Source of the DNA: Albidovulum aestuarii
GTDB lineage: Bacteria > Pseudomonadota > Alphaproteobacteria > Rhodobacterales > Rhodobacteraceae
Length of the DNA stretch: 64,000 bases
Assembly: GCF_029961185.1 (NCBI RefSeq)
Contig: NZ_JASBQQ010000002.1
Span: forward strand, 62,001 to 126,000
Reading direction: 5' to 3'
The stretch's first letter is position 1; every line of letters begins with the position of its first letter. The position numbers and the translations under genes were made by a program. Of the stretch, positions 41,183 through 49,801 are shown piece after piece. Under the pieces are notes generated by a model that was not told the origin of the DNA, searched no databases, and worked only from the letters and a program-made list of their open reading frames with translations.

Positions 41183-42022
41183 ATGAAATTCGAGAGCACA
41201 GACCGCTATGTCGCCACAACGGACCTGACTGTTGCCGTCAATGCATCAGTGACGCTCGAGCGACCGTTATTGGTGAAAGGCGAACCCGGAACCGGCAAGA
41301 CCGAACTGGCCCGCCAGGTTGCTGAGTCGCTTGGTCTCAGGCTCGTTGAATGGCATGTGAAATCAACGACAAAGGCGGCGCAGGGGCTTTACGAATACGA
41401 TGCCGTCAGTCGGCTGCGTGACAGCCAGCTGGGCGACGAGCGCGTCCATGACGTGAAAAACTATATCCGTAAGGGCAAGCTCTGGCAGGCTTTCGAGGCG
41501 GATGAAAAGGTCGTGCTGCTGATCGACGAAATCGACAAGGCCGATATCGAGTTTCCAAACGACCTGTTGCAGGAACTCGACCGGATGGAGTTCCATGTTT
41601 ACGAGACAGGTGAGACGATCCGGGCAAAGAACCGCCCGGTGATCATCATCACGTCGAACAACGAAAAGGAACTGCCCGACGCCTTCCTGCGGCGGTGTTT
41701 CTTTCACTATATCCGCTTCCCCGAGACCGAGACGCTGGCGCAGATCGTCAATGTCCATTTTCCCGGCATCAAGGAGCAGATTCTCGCGACCGCGCTGACA
41801 CAGTTTTATGAGATCCGCGAAACGCCGGGGCTGAAGAAGAAGCCCTCCACCTCGGAAGTGCTTGATTGGCTGAAGCTGATCCTTGCCGAGGATCTTTCGC
41901 CCGAAGACCTGAAACGCGATCCGAAGAGCCTCTTGCCGAAGCTGCATGGTGCGCTTCTCAAGAATGAGCAGGATGTGCAGCTTTTCGAACGTCTGGCATT
42001 CCTAGCCCGCAGCCGCAGTTAG
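41183..42022 (+). CDS. MoxR-family AAA+ ATPase
   Basis: 279 residues from the ATG at 41183 (GCGGAAATAAT upstream). Walker A GEPGTGKT (33-40), Walker B VVLLIDEIDKAD, sensor 1 TSNNEKELPDAFLRRC with the arginine finger region. MoxR ATPases act as chaperones with VWA-domain partners; a CoxE-like VWA gene lies 1.7 kb downstream in the same direction. Probably the first gene of a five-gene module. Confidence 0.9.
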   Translation: MKFESTDRYVATTDLTVAVNASVTLERPLLVKGEPGTGKTELARQVAESLGLRLVEWHVKSTTKAAQGLYEYDAVSRLRDSQLGDERVHDVKNYIRKGKLWQAFEADEKVVLLIDEIDKADIEFPNDLLQELDRMEFHVYETGETIRAKNRPVIIITSNNEKELPDAFLRRCFFHYIRFPETETLAQIVNVHFPGIKEQILATALTQFYEIRETPGLKKKPSTSEVLDWLKLILAEDLSPEDLKRDPKSLLPKLHGALLKNEQDVQLFERLAFLARSRS

Positions 42023-42148
42023 GTCAGTTTCCGGAAAGCCTGATCCCGCCCTTACGGCTGGCGGAATGACCACAGACCGGCTAGCTTCACGGCAATAACG
42101 GGAGGCAGGCATGATCAGCGGTTTGGAGATTCAGCCGGAGAGAGTCCG

Positions 42149-43525
42149 TTGCGAGTAGTTCTTCCGGGCTGTTTCTTAGTTCTCGCCCTCTTTCTGGGTG
42201 CCTGCGCCGCCCCAACGGCCCGCCCGGTCACAACGCGCGCGGTCGCGAGCGACATCCCCCTGCCCCCGATGCGGCGGTTCGGGACCACGGTGGTCGCGCC
42301 ACCCGCCAGATCGAATGCCGAAATGATGCAGGATTTCCTCGATCTTGCTTTCCAACTGGAAAGCGGCCGCAGCCTGCCGGTCCTCACGCGCTTTGAGGGG
42401 CCGATCAATGTCCGGATGACCGGCCCGGTGCCGCCCAGCGCACAAGCCGATCTGACCCGCGTCCTCGGACGCTTAAGGGCAGAGGCCGGAATACCGATCC
42501 GGCAGGCAAAGGGCGAAGCGGCGGAAATCACCATCGAGTTCCTGCCCCGCCGCACCATGCAACGGCTGGTCCCGCGCGCCGCGTGTTTCGTGGCGCCCCG
42601 CGTTAGTTCCTGGACCGAATACCGCCGGGCGGGGCGCAATGCGCTCGACTGGACGACGCTTACCGTGCGGCGGCAGAGTGCGATCTTCATCCCGAACGAC
42701 ACCGCGCCGCAGGAAATCCGCGATTGCCTGCACGAGGAACTGGCACAGGCGCTGGGGCCGTTGAACGATCTCTACCGGTTGCCGGATTCGGTTTTTAACG
42801 ACGACAATGTGCATACGATCTTGACCGGCTTCGACATGCTGATGCTGCGCGTCTACTACGCGCCGGAACTGGCAAACGGCATGAGCCGGAGCGAAGTCGC
42901 GGCCCGCCTGCCCCGCATTTTCGCGCGGCTCAATCCGCGCGGCGAGGGCCGCCCGGGCCGCATCGCTGACCCCGCTCCGCCCGCCTTTGGCAGGGCTATC
43001 GAAACCGCCCTCGGTCCCGGCACCTCGCCCGGCCGCCGCCGGGGCGCGATCCGCGAGGCGCTGGCCATCGCACAATCGCGAAGCTGGACCGATGCGCGCG
43101 CGGGGTTCGTGTGGCTGGCGCTTGGACGCCTGTCGCTGGGCCATGACGCGGAAGAGGCGCGCGATGCCTTCCTTCAGGCTTCGACCATCTATCACAACAA
43201 CCCGGGCCTCGCCCTTCAGGCCGCCCATGCCGATATGCAACTGGCCGCTTTCGCCCTGTCGAACGGACAGCCCGACGTCGCGATTGGCCTGGTCGACCGG
43301 TCGACGCGGGTCGTGGCCGCAGCCGAAAACGCGGCCCTCCTCGCCAACCTTTTGATGGTCAAGGCTGAGGCGCTCGACCTCCTTGGCCGTCACACCGAGG
43401 CGCGGATCGTGCGGCTCGACAGTCTCGGCTGGGCACGCTATGGCTTCGCCTCCGATGCCGAGGTGGAGGAGCGTCTGCTGAACGTCGCCTCCCTGTCCCC
43501 GGCGCAGCCAAGGAGGCGTCAATGA
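42149..43525 (+). CDS. DUF2927-family lipoprotein
   Basis: 458 residues starting from a TTG at 42149, five bases after GGAGAGAG; no in-frame ATG fits. A lipoprotein signal (VVLPGCFLVLALFLGAC, lipobox LGAC) puts it on the periplasmic side. DUF2927 domain has ALDWTTLTVRRQSAIFIPND and DCLHEELAQALGPLNDLYRLPDSVFNDDN; the HEE(L)AQ helix resembles a zinc-metalloprotease signature and deserves testing. TPR-like repeats fill the C-terminal third. Coupled to the next small gene by ATGA. Confidence 0.82.
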   Translation: MRVVLPGCFLVLALFLGACAAPTARPVTTRAVASDIPLPPMRRFGTTVVAPPARSNAEMMQDFLDLAFQLESGRSLPVLTRFEGPINVRMTGPVPPSAQADLTRVLGRLRAEAGIPIRQAKGEAAEITIEFLPRRTMQRLVPRAACFVAPRVSSWTEYRRAGRNALDWTTLTVRRQSAIFIPNDTAPQEIRDCLHEELAQALGPLNDLYRLPDSVFNDDNVHTILTGFDMLMLRVYYAPELANGMSRSEVAARLPRIFARLNPRGEGRPGRIADPAPPAFGRAIETALGPGTSPGRRRGAIREALAIAQSRSWTDARAGFVWLALGRLSLGHDAEEARDAFLQASTIYHNNPGLALQAAHADMQLAAFALSNGQPDVAIGLVDRSTRVVAAAENAALLANLLMVKAEALDLLGRHTEARIVRLDSLGWARYGFASDAEVEERLLNVASLSPAQPRRRQ

Positions 43526-43686
43526 TCTTCTTTCCTGCCATCGTCATAGGCGCGGCGATTGGCTGGTACCGGGCCACGAAACGCGGCGGCAACCGGCTGG
43601 ACAAACTGCAATATGCCGGCAGCCACGCGATCCTTTTCGCGATCCTCGGCCTTTTCGCCACGATCATCTACCACCGCATGACCTGA
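43522..43686 (+). CDS. 54-residue membrane protein
   Basis: ATG at 43522 overlaps the lipoprotein stop (ATGA), and AAGGAGGCGTCA is a strong ribosome site. The peptide has an N-terminal hydrophobic helix (FFPAIVIGAAIGWY), a basic loop (RATKRGGNRLDK) and a second helix (HAILFAILGLFATIIY). The VWA gene starts 5 bp after its stop. Clearly part of the module although too short for many gene callers. Function unknown. Confidence 0.72.
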   Translation: MIFFPAIVIGAAIGWYRATKRGGNRLDKLQYAGSHAILFAILGLFATIIYHRMT

Positions 43687-43690
43687 GCCG

Positions 43691-44872
43691 ATGTTCCTGC
43701 GCTTCTTTGAGACCCTGAGGAAGACCGGAGTCCCGGTCACCTTGCGCGAATATCTCGGCTTTCTCGAAGGCATGGCGGCGGGGCTCGTCACCTACGACAT
43801 CGAGGGATTCTACTACCTCGCGCGCACCGCCATGGTGAAGGATGAACGCCATCTTGACCGGTTCGACCGCGCCTTTTCCGAGGCGTTCAAGGGGCTGGAG
43901 GCGATCACCGCCGACCAGGTGCTGGAGGCGATCGATCTGCCCACCGAATGGCTCGAACGACTGGCAGAGAAGACGCTGAGCGAGGAGGAGAAGGCGCAGA
44001 TCAAGGCGCTCGGAGGGTTTGAAAAGCTGATGGAGACGCTGAAGAAGCGTCTGGAAGAACAGAAGGGCCGGCATCAGGGCGGATCAAAATGGATCGGCAC
44101 GGCGGGCACCTCACCCTTCGGGGCCTATGGCTACAATCCCGAAGGCGTCCGGATTGGCCAGAAGGAAAGCCGCCATCAGCGGGCGGTCAAGGTCTGGGAC
44201 CGGCGGGATTTCAGGAATCTCGACGACAGCGTCGAACTGGGCACCCGCAACATCAAGGTGGCATTGAAGCGCCTGCGCCGCTGGGCGCGGGAAGGCGCGG
44301 CGGAGGAACTGGATCTGCCGGAAACCATACGCGCCACGGCCGAACACGGCTATCTCGACGTCAAGACCCGGCCCGAGCGGCACAATGCGGTGAAGGTTCT
44401 GCTCTTTCTCGATGTCGGGGGCTCGATGGACCCCTTCATCAAGGTGGTTGAAGAGCTTTTCAGCGCCGCGCGGGCCGAATTCAAACATCTGGAATACTAC
44501 TACTTCCACAATTGCCTCTACGAAGGTCTCTGGCGCGACAACCGCCGCCGCTGGGACGCGCAGACCCCGACCTGGGAGGTCCTCAGGACCTATGGCGGCG
44601 ACTACAAGGCGATCTTTGTCGGCGACGCCTCCATGTCGCCCTATGAGATCGCCTATCCCGGCGGCGCGAATGAACACTGGAACCCCGAGGCCGGGCAGGT
44701 CTGGCTGACCCGCGCCCGCGAACACTGGCCCGCCAATGTCTGGCTGAACCCCCTGCCCGAGCGGCACTGGCAATATACCCAGTCGGTCGGCATGATCCGG
44801 CAGATCTTCGACGGTGCCATGTTTCCGCTGACCCTCGAAGGGATCGGTCGCGCGATGAAGTCGCTGACGTGA
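43691..44872 (+). CDS. VWA-domain protein, CoxE-like
   Basis: 393 residues. The MIDAS motif is D241-x-G-x-S245 in LFLDVGGSMD, with a later FVGDASMSPYE. N-terminal helical region (1-200) is typical of CoxE-type proteins. These form partners of MoxR ATPases and are thought to help insert metal cofactors or remodel protein complexes. No carbon monoxide dehydrogenase genes are near, so a CO-related role is not supported. Confidence 0.88.
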   Translation: MFLRFFETLRKTGVPVTLREYLGFLEGMAAGLVTYDIEGFYYLARTAMVKDERHLDRFDRAFSEAFKGLEAITADQVLEAIDLPTEWLERLAEKTLSEEEKAQIKALGGFEKLMETLKKRLEEQKGRHQGGSKWIGTAGTSPFGAYGYNPEGVRIGQKESRHQRAVKVWDRRDFRNLDDSVELGTRNIKVALKRLRRWAREGAAEELDLPETIRATAEHGYLDVKTRPERHNAVKVLLFLDVGGSMDPFIKVVEELFSAARAEFKHLEYYYFHNCLYEGLWRDNRRRWDAQTPTWEVLRTYGGDYKAIFVGDASMSPYEIAYPGGANEHWNPEAGQVWLTRAREHWPANVWLNPLPERHWQYTQSVGMIRQIFDGAMFPLTLEGIGRAMKSLT

Positions 44873-44917
44873 CCAACGGGCCTTTGCTCTGTTCCGCCAA
44901 GCCCCCATATTGATCCC

Positions 44918-45610
44918 ATGCTGAAGCTGACCCCGATCCTGATTGCCGTCCTATATGGCCTCGCCATGTACCGCTTTTCCGTCTGGCGGACGAAACGGGT
45001 GCTGGACGAGCGGTCGACCGAACTTGCCGATCCCCGGCTCACGGCGCTGACCCGGCGGCTGGCCGAGGCTTTGGGGGTCGCGCGGGTGCCAGTGCATATC
45101 TATGAGATTGCCCCGGTGAATGGATTGGCCGCGCCGGACGGGCGAATCTTTATCACAAGGGGGTTTTTCCAGAAATACACCGAGGGCGCGGTGACGGCGG
45201 AAGAAATGGCCAGCGTCATCGCCCATGAGTTGGGGCACGTGGCCCTTGGTCATTCGCGACGGCGAATGATCGACTTTTCCGGCCAGAACGCGATCCGTGT
45301 GGTCCTGGCCACCGTCCTTGGACGCTTCCTGCCGGGCATCGGTGTCTATCTGGCCGGGCTTCTGACTACGATGCTTGCCGCACGGCTTTCGCGCCAGGAT
45401 GAGTATGAAGCGGACGAATATGCCTCGGCCCTGCTGGTAAAAGCGGGAATCGGGACGGGACCGCAGAAATCGCTCTTTGAGAAACTAGAAGGCCTGACCG
45501 GCATAGCAGGTGCAGCGCCCGCCTGGCTCATGAGCCATCCGAAGACGTCGGACCGCATTGCTGCCATCGCCCGAAATGAAAAACGCTGGGGCGTTCCTGC
45601 ACCTTTGTAA
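44918..45610 (+). CDS. M48-family zinc metalloprotease, membrane-anchored
   Basis: 230 residues. One N-terminal helix (about 4-20), zinc site HELGH (103-107), third-ligand region EYEADEYAS (about 162-170), and a hydrophobic hairpin between them. Ends SHPKTSDRIAAIAR, the M48 C-terminal motif. Resembles small HtpX/Oma1-like proteases for membrane protein quality control. Follows the VWA gene by 46 bp. Confidence 0.9.
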   Translation: MLKLTPILIAVLYGLAMYRFSVWRTKRVLDERSTELADPRLTALTRRLAEALGVARVPVHIYEIAPVNGLAAPDGRIFITRGFFQKYTEGAVTAEEMASVIAHELGHVALGHSRRRMIDFSGQNAIRVVLATVLGRFLPGIGVYLAGLLTTMLAARLSRQDEYEADEYASALLVKAGIGTGPQKSLFEKLEGLTGIAGAAPAWLMSHPKTSDRIAAIARNEKRWGVPAPL

Positions 45611-45688
45611 GGGACGGCGTTTCAAGAACCCCAAGAAACGGCTTTGCATCGTGACAGTGCCGAGGAACTGCAGACGCATTGACCGCGA

Positions 45689-46270
45689 CTACTGATCCTT
45701 CCGGTCCAGTTCCAGCCAAAGCTTGCCTTCCTTGTAGCCGCCGCGGATGAGATAGCCCGGCTGCTTCAGTTCGGGATAGTTCGCCGCCCAATCGCGGTAA
45801 CGGTCGTTTGTCACGATCCGCGCGTTCAGGAAGCGTGCGGCTTCAAGAATCGTGGGGTCCGCCGGGGTGCCCTTGTCCACGACTATGACGCGGTCACTTG
45901 GCAATCCCAGAAGTTTACCCATCGCCGAGTTGTGTTTGTACTTCCCGGTCAGAATATGACCTGCATTCGCATCGAAGATAACACCGGCCTTGTAACCGAG
46001 CGCCGATATCCGGTCGACAATCTCACGCACCGTCGCAAGTTGCGGCGTGCCCTCTTTCCAGTGCATCGCGTTCGAGCCGTCGATGACAATCAGTTTTCCC
46101 GCCGCCTTCTCGCGCGCCTCGCGAAGGCGTAGTTCGGCCCGGATCAGAACAACCAGGCTGAAGAAAAGGCTCGGCCACGCCACCAGCAGCATGTCCGAAA
46201 AATCAGGCAGAAAATATCCTGCGGCGAGGCCGGCAAGGGAAAATATCAGAACAATAATCGGACCAATCAT
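45689..46270 (-). CDS. Membrane-anchored NYN (Zc3h12a-like) nuclease
   Basis: 193 residues. Two N-terminal hydrophobic helices (IGPIIVLIFSLAGLAAGYFL and LLVAWPSLFFSLVVLI) then an NYN/PIN-like domain: VIDGSNAMHW (first catalytic Asp), VIVVDKGTPADPTILEAA and IVTNDRYRDWAANYP. Such domains cut RNA with acidic residues and Mg. Membrane anchoring of an NYN nuclease is unusual. Convergent with the M48 gene. Confidence 0.82.
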   Translation of the reverse strand: MIGPIIVLIFSLAGLAAGYFLPDFSDMLLVAWPSLFFSLVVLIRAELRLREAREKAAGKLIVIDGSNAMHWKEGTPQLATVREIVDRISALGYKAGVIFDANAGHILTGKYKHNSAMGKLLGLPSDRVIVVDKGTPADPTILEAARFLNARIVTNDRYRDWAANYPELKQPGYLIRGGYKEGKLWLELDRKDQ

Positions 46271-46395
46271 GGTCCAAGCCTACGCTGTCGCGGACAACTT
46301 TCAATACCGACGTAGGCGAAACCTGCCCCGAAACACGGAAAGAGGAAAATACGCAATCGTTCTGACGATTGTGTCAATGGCGTCGGCAATCCGGA

Positions 46396-47928
46396 TCAGT
46401 CAGGCGGCGGCGCCCCACCGGTGGCGCTGCGGTCGGCGATGAAGCGCGCGATACGATGGCCCCGGCCGATGGCCCCGTCGGGCGGTTCGAACTCTGCCAG
46501 CACGTTTTGCCAGATCGCCGTCGCGCGTTCGGTCGATGTCCGTTCGCCCGCCGCCGCCCAGCTGCCATGGTTTGACAGATCCGCAACCAGCGGCGCATAG
46601 AATGCGGTGGAGAAGCGGTCCATCGTATGACTTGTCGCGAAGAAATGCCCGCCGGGTTGAACATCGGCCAACGCCTGCCAGCCGAGATCGTCCGGCGCGG
46701 AGGCAAGCGGGGTGCAAAGCTCGGCGATGATCTGCAACGCCTCGATATCATTGATGAACTTCTCGTATCCGAAGGTCAGCCCGCCCTCCAGCCAACCAGC
46801 GGAATGCACCGTCAGCGTCGCATTGGCCGCAAGGTTGGCCCAGAGGCCCATATGGTTTTCCCCGGCCGCCTGCATGTCGGCCACGTTGGAGGCTGACCCG
46901 GCCGCCGAGCGCCACGGCATTCCGACGTGACGGGCAAGTTGCCCGGTGCCGATGGCCAGCCGGATATGGGTCGGCGTGCCGAAGGCCGGGGCGCCAGATT
47001 TCATGTCGACGTTGGACGAAAACCCGCCATAGCTGACCGGTGCGCCGGACTTTACAAGCTGCGCCAGCGTGATCCCGGCGAGACATTCCGCATGTTGCAG
47101 CACCAGCGCCCCTTCGACCGTCACCGGCGCCATGGCCCCGGCAAGGCAGAACGGCGTGATGATCGACAATTGCCCGGCGCGGGCGAAGTCGATGATCCCC
47201 TCGGCCATCGGTTTGTCGAGCTGACGCGGCGAGTTGGTATTGATCACCGTCGTCGCCCATGCTCCATCGGTGAAATCGTCCTCTGACAGCCCCATCGCAA
47301 GGCGGATCATCTCGAAGCTGTCCTCGATCTGCCCCCGCCCCCGCGCATAGACGAAAAGCGGCTTGTCCGAGAGCGTGAGCTGGCCCCGCATCATCGCGTA
47401 GTGCCGAAGATGCGCGGGCACATCCTGCGGTTCGGCCGAGGGGCCCAGCTTGTGGATCACGTCAAAGCTCTGGTGCAACTTCAGCGTCTCTTCGAACGTC
47501 GCCAGATTGCCGGGACGCCGACCGCGGATTCGGTCGGTCGCGTTGGGACAACCGCCCGCGGGCGAGAAGATCAACGCCCCTTCCTCGTAGACCAGTTCAC
47601 GTTCGGGGTTCGGCGCGCGCATCCGGATCGACTTCGGCGCAGTGGCGAGCGATGCCGCCACCATGTCGCGGCCAATGCGGACCATCTCGGTCCCCTCATC
47701 GACGATCGCCCCGCCGGATGCATAGATCGCGCGGGCCTCGGGCAGAAGAACGCGAAGGCCGAGGTCCTCAAGCAGCCGCAGCGCCATGTCGTGAATGGCG
47801 GCGACGGCGTCCTCTGACAGCACTTTCTGCGCCGTGAATGGATGCCGCAGACGCTGGTAGTCCACGTTGCGAACGGGTGGATCGCCGCGTCGTACAGCGC
47901 GGCCCTTGCGGCGGGATGTCTTGTCCAT
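46396..47928 (-). CDS. MttB-family trimethylamine/betaine methyltransferase-like (non-pyrrolysine)
   Basis: 510 residues from the ATG at 47928, six bases after AAAGGAG; longer in-frame starts lack a site. MttB-superfamily features: PNPERELVYEEGALIFSPAGGCPNATD, KPLFVYARGRGQ, GGFSSNVDMKSGAPAFGTP and FGYEKFINDIEAL. No internal amber codon, so it lacks the pyrrolysine of archaeal MttB. Such proteins demethylate quaternary amines (glycine betaine, carnitine, proline betaine) onto a corrinoid protein; no corrinoid-protein gene is adjacent. Confidence 0.85.
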   Translation of the reverse strand: MDKTSRRKGRAVRRGDPPVRNVDYQRLRHPFTAQKVLSEDAVAAIHDMALRLLEDLGLRVLLPEARAIYASGGAIVDEGTEMVRIGRDMVAASLATAPKSIRMRAPNPERELVYEEGALIFSPAGGCPNATDRIRGRRPGNLATFEETLKLHQSFDVIHKLGPSAEPQDVPAHLRHYAMMRGQLTLSDKPLFVYARGRGQIEDSFEMIRLAMGLSEDDFTDGAWATTVINTNSPRQLDKPMAEGIIDFARAGQLSIITPFCLAGAMAPVTVEGALVLQHAECLAGITLAQLVKSGAPVSYGGFSSNVDMKSGAPAFGTPTHIRLAIGTGQLARHVGMPWRSAAGSASNVADMQAAGENHMGLWANLAANATLTVHSAGWLEGGLTFGYEKFINDIEALQIIAELCTPLASAPDDLGWQALADVQPGGHFFATSHTMDRFSTAFYAPLVADLSNHGSWAAAGERTSTERATAIWQNVLAEFEPPDGAIGRGHRIARFIADRSATGGAPPPD

Positions 47929-48114
47929 CGGAACTCCTTTCGCAGCGAGCCTTTCAGCATGCCGCCACGCAATCTCGTCCGATTGCGACATGCAAACACC
48001 CGCATTCTGGACAAAGAACCGGGGCACAGATTTTATTTTTTCCACCCCCTTGCGGATACTGGTACCGCATCAGCATTTCAGGCCGGTCGGGTTCAACGAA
48101 ACAACAGGGACATC

Positions 48115-49101
48115 ATGCTCACGATTTGGGTGCCGCTACTCAGCGGTCTCGTTCTTCTTGTCGTTGGTGGCGAGTTTCTGGTCCGTGGCGCCGTGCGCGT
48201 CGCCGAACGGCTGGGCGTGTCGCCGCTGGTAATCGGCCTGACCCTCGTCGGGTTCGGCACCTCCACACCAGAACTGGTGACCTCCGTGCGCGCGGCACTG
48301 GCCGATGCCCCCGGGATCGCCTACGGCAACATCGTCGGTTCAAACATCGCCAACGTTCTGCTTATTGGTGGTTTGGCCGCGCTTCTGGCCCCGATTTCGG
48401 TCGGCTCGGCTGCACTGAAACGAGACGGCGGTGTCATGATACTGGCTGCGGTCGCATTCGTCGCGCTCGCGGCAAGCGTTTCCATGTCCCGCGTCGTCGG
48501 ATTTGCATTCGTGATCGCACTGGCGCTTTACATCTACGCTTCGTTCCGAATGGAACGAAACACGACGGGAAGGGAACACGGTGCTGCCTATGAAAAGGCA
48601 GCGGCGCTCGAAGCCATTGACCCGGCGGTCGTCCCGGATGGACCGGACGGACCCGGGCTCTGGCCGTCGGTCGCGACGGCTCTCGGCGGGCTCGTGCTTG
48701 TCGTGCTGGGCGGTGGACTGCTCGTCGACGGGGCTGTCGCGCTGGCACGGTCCATGGCGATCTCCGAGACCGTTATCGGCCTGACAATCGTCGCCGTAGG
48801 TACCTCGATGCCGGAACTGGTCACTTCGGTCGTCGCGGCGATCCGCCGCCAGTCTGATGTGGCCTTTGGCAACATCGTTGGGTCGAACATCTATAACCTT
48901 CTGGGCATTGGGGGGATCACGGCGCTGATCGCCCCGACCGAGGTCCCCTCCCAGATCGTCGCGTTCGACAATCCGGTGATGCTGGGTGTTTCCTGCATTC
49001 TGATCGGCTTCGCCTTTACCGGCCTCAGTATCACTCGGCGCGAGGGGGCCGCGCTGCTGGCGGGGTACGGGGTCTATCTGTGGTGGATTTGGCCGGCCTG
49101 A
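48115..49101 (+). CDS. Calcium/sodium antiporter (CaCA family, YrbG-like)
   Basis: 328 residues from the ATG at 48115 (AACAGGGACATC upstream); the long upstream frame is not coding. Two alpha-repeats show the family: LVGFGTSTPELVTS...GNIVGSNIANVLL and IVAVGTSMPELVTS...GNIVGSNIYNLLG. About ten helices with an acidic central loop (AAYEKAAALEAID). It exchanges Ca for Na or H across the inner membrane. Confidence 0.93.
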   Translation: MLTIWVPLLSGLVLLVVGGEFLVRGAVRVAERLGVSPLVIGLTLVGFGTSTPELVTSVRAALADAPGIAYGNIVGSNIANVLLIGGLAALLAPISVGSAALKRDGGVMILAAVAFVALAASVSMSRVVGFAFVIALALYIYASFRMERNTTGREHGAAYEKAAALEAIDPAVVPDGPDGPGLWPSVATALGGLVLVVLGGGLLVDGAVALARSMAISETVIGLTIVAVGTSMPELVTSVVAAIRRQSDVAFGNIVGSNIYNLLGIGGITALIAPTEVPSQIVAFDNPVMLGVSCILIGFAFTGLSITRREGAALLAGYGVYLWWIWPA

Positions 49102-49111
49102 TCTTGGCCCG

Positions 49112-49801
49112 TCAGACACCGAGATGCCGGTTCACCACGTCCTCACCCAGCCCGGACATTGGCCCCTGCCACACTGCCTGCCCGCGTTCGAGGATCACCG
49201 CCCGGTCGGCGACACTGCCGAGTTCCTTCAGCGACTTGTCGATGACGAGGATCGAAACCCCCTGCCCCTTCAGGGCCCGGATCGCCGTCCAGATTTCCGC
49301 GCGCACCACGGGGGCCAATCCCTCGGTCGCCTCGTCGAGGATCAGAAGGCGCGGATTGGTCAGCAGCGCGCGGCCGATGGCCAGCATCTGCTGTTCGCCC
49401 CCCGACAGCGTCCGCGCCGCCTGCCCCATCCGCTCCCCCAGACGCGGAAAAAGCTCAAGAACGCGCGGAAGCGTCCAATCGCCCGGCCGGGCGGCAACGG
49501 AAAGGTTTTCCGCCACCGTAAGCGGCGCGAAACAGCGGCGCCCCTCGGGCACCAGACCCAGCCCGGCTTGCGCGGCGCGGTGCGAGGGTAGCCGCGCGAT
49601 ATCGCGGCCCGCGAAGGAAAGCGTTCCGCCGGTCAAGGGCAGCATCCGCATGATCACCCGAACCGTGGTCGTCTTGCCCATGCCGTTCCGGCCCATCAAC
49701 GCCAGAACCTGACCTTCGTCGAGCGACAGCGTAACGCCAAAGAGCGCCTGCACGGCACCGTAGCCCGCCGTGACATCCCTCAGGTCAAGAAGCGCGGTCA
49801 T
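49112..49801 (-). CDS. Branched-chain-type ABC transporter ATPase LivF
   Basis: 229 residues. Walker A GRNGMGKT, signature LSGGEQQMLAIGRAL, Walker B LLILDEATEGLAP, the LivF hallmark. ATG overlaps the LivG stop (ATGA). Last gene of the anthranilate operon; inferred to energise uptake of the aromatic substrate rather than amino acids. Confidence 0.93.
   Translation of the reverse strand: MTALLDLRDVTAGYGAVQALFGVTLSLDEGQVLALMGRNGMGKTTTVRVIMRMLPLTGGTLSFAGRDIARLPSHRAAQAGLGLVPEGRRCFAPLTVAENLSVAARPGDWTLPRVLELFPRLGERMGQAARTLSGGEQQMLAIGRALLTNPRLLILDEATEGLAPVVRAEIWTAIRALKGQGVSILVIDKSLKELGSVADRAVILERGQAVWQGPMSGLGEDVVNRHLGV

Noticed and set aside
43691-44872. CO dehydrogenase accessory CoxE
   Set aside because: No coxMSL genes nearby; only family-level VWA similarity is supported.
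46396-47928. Pyrrolysine-containing MttB
   Set aside because: No in-frame amber codon; full-length reading without it.
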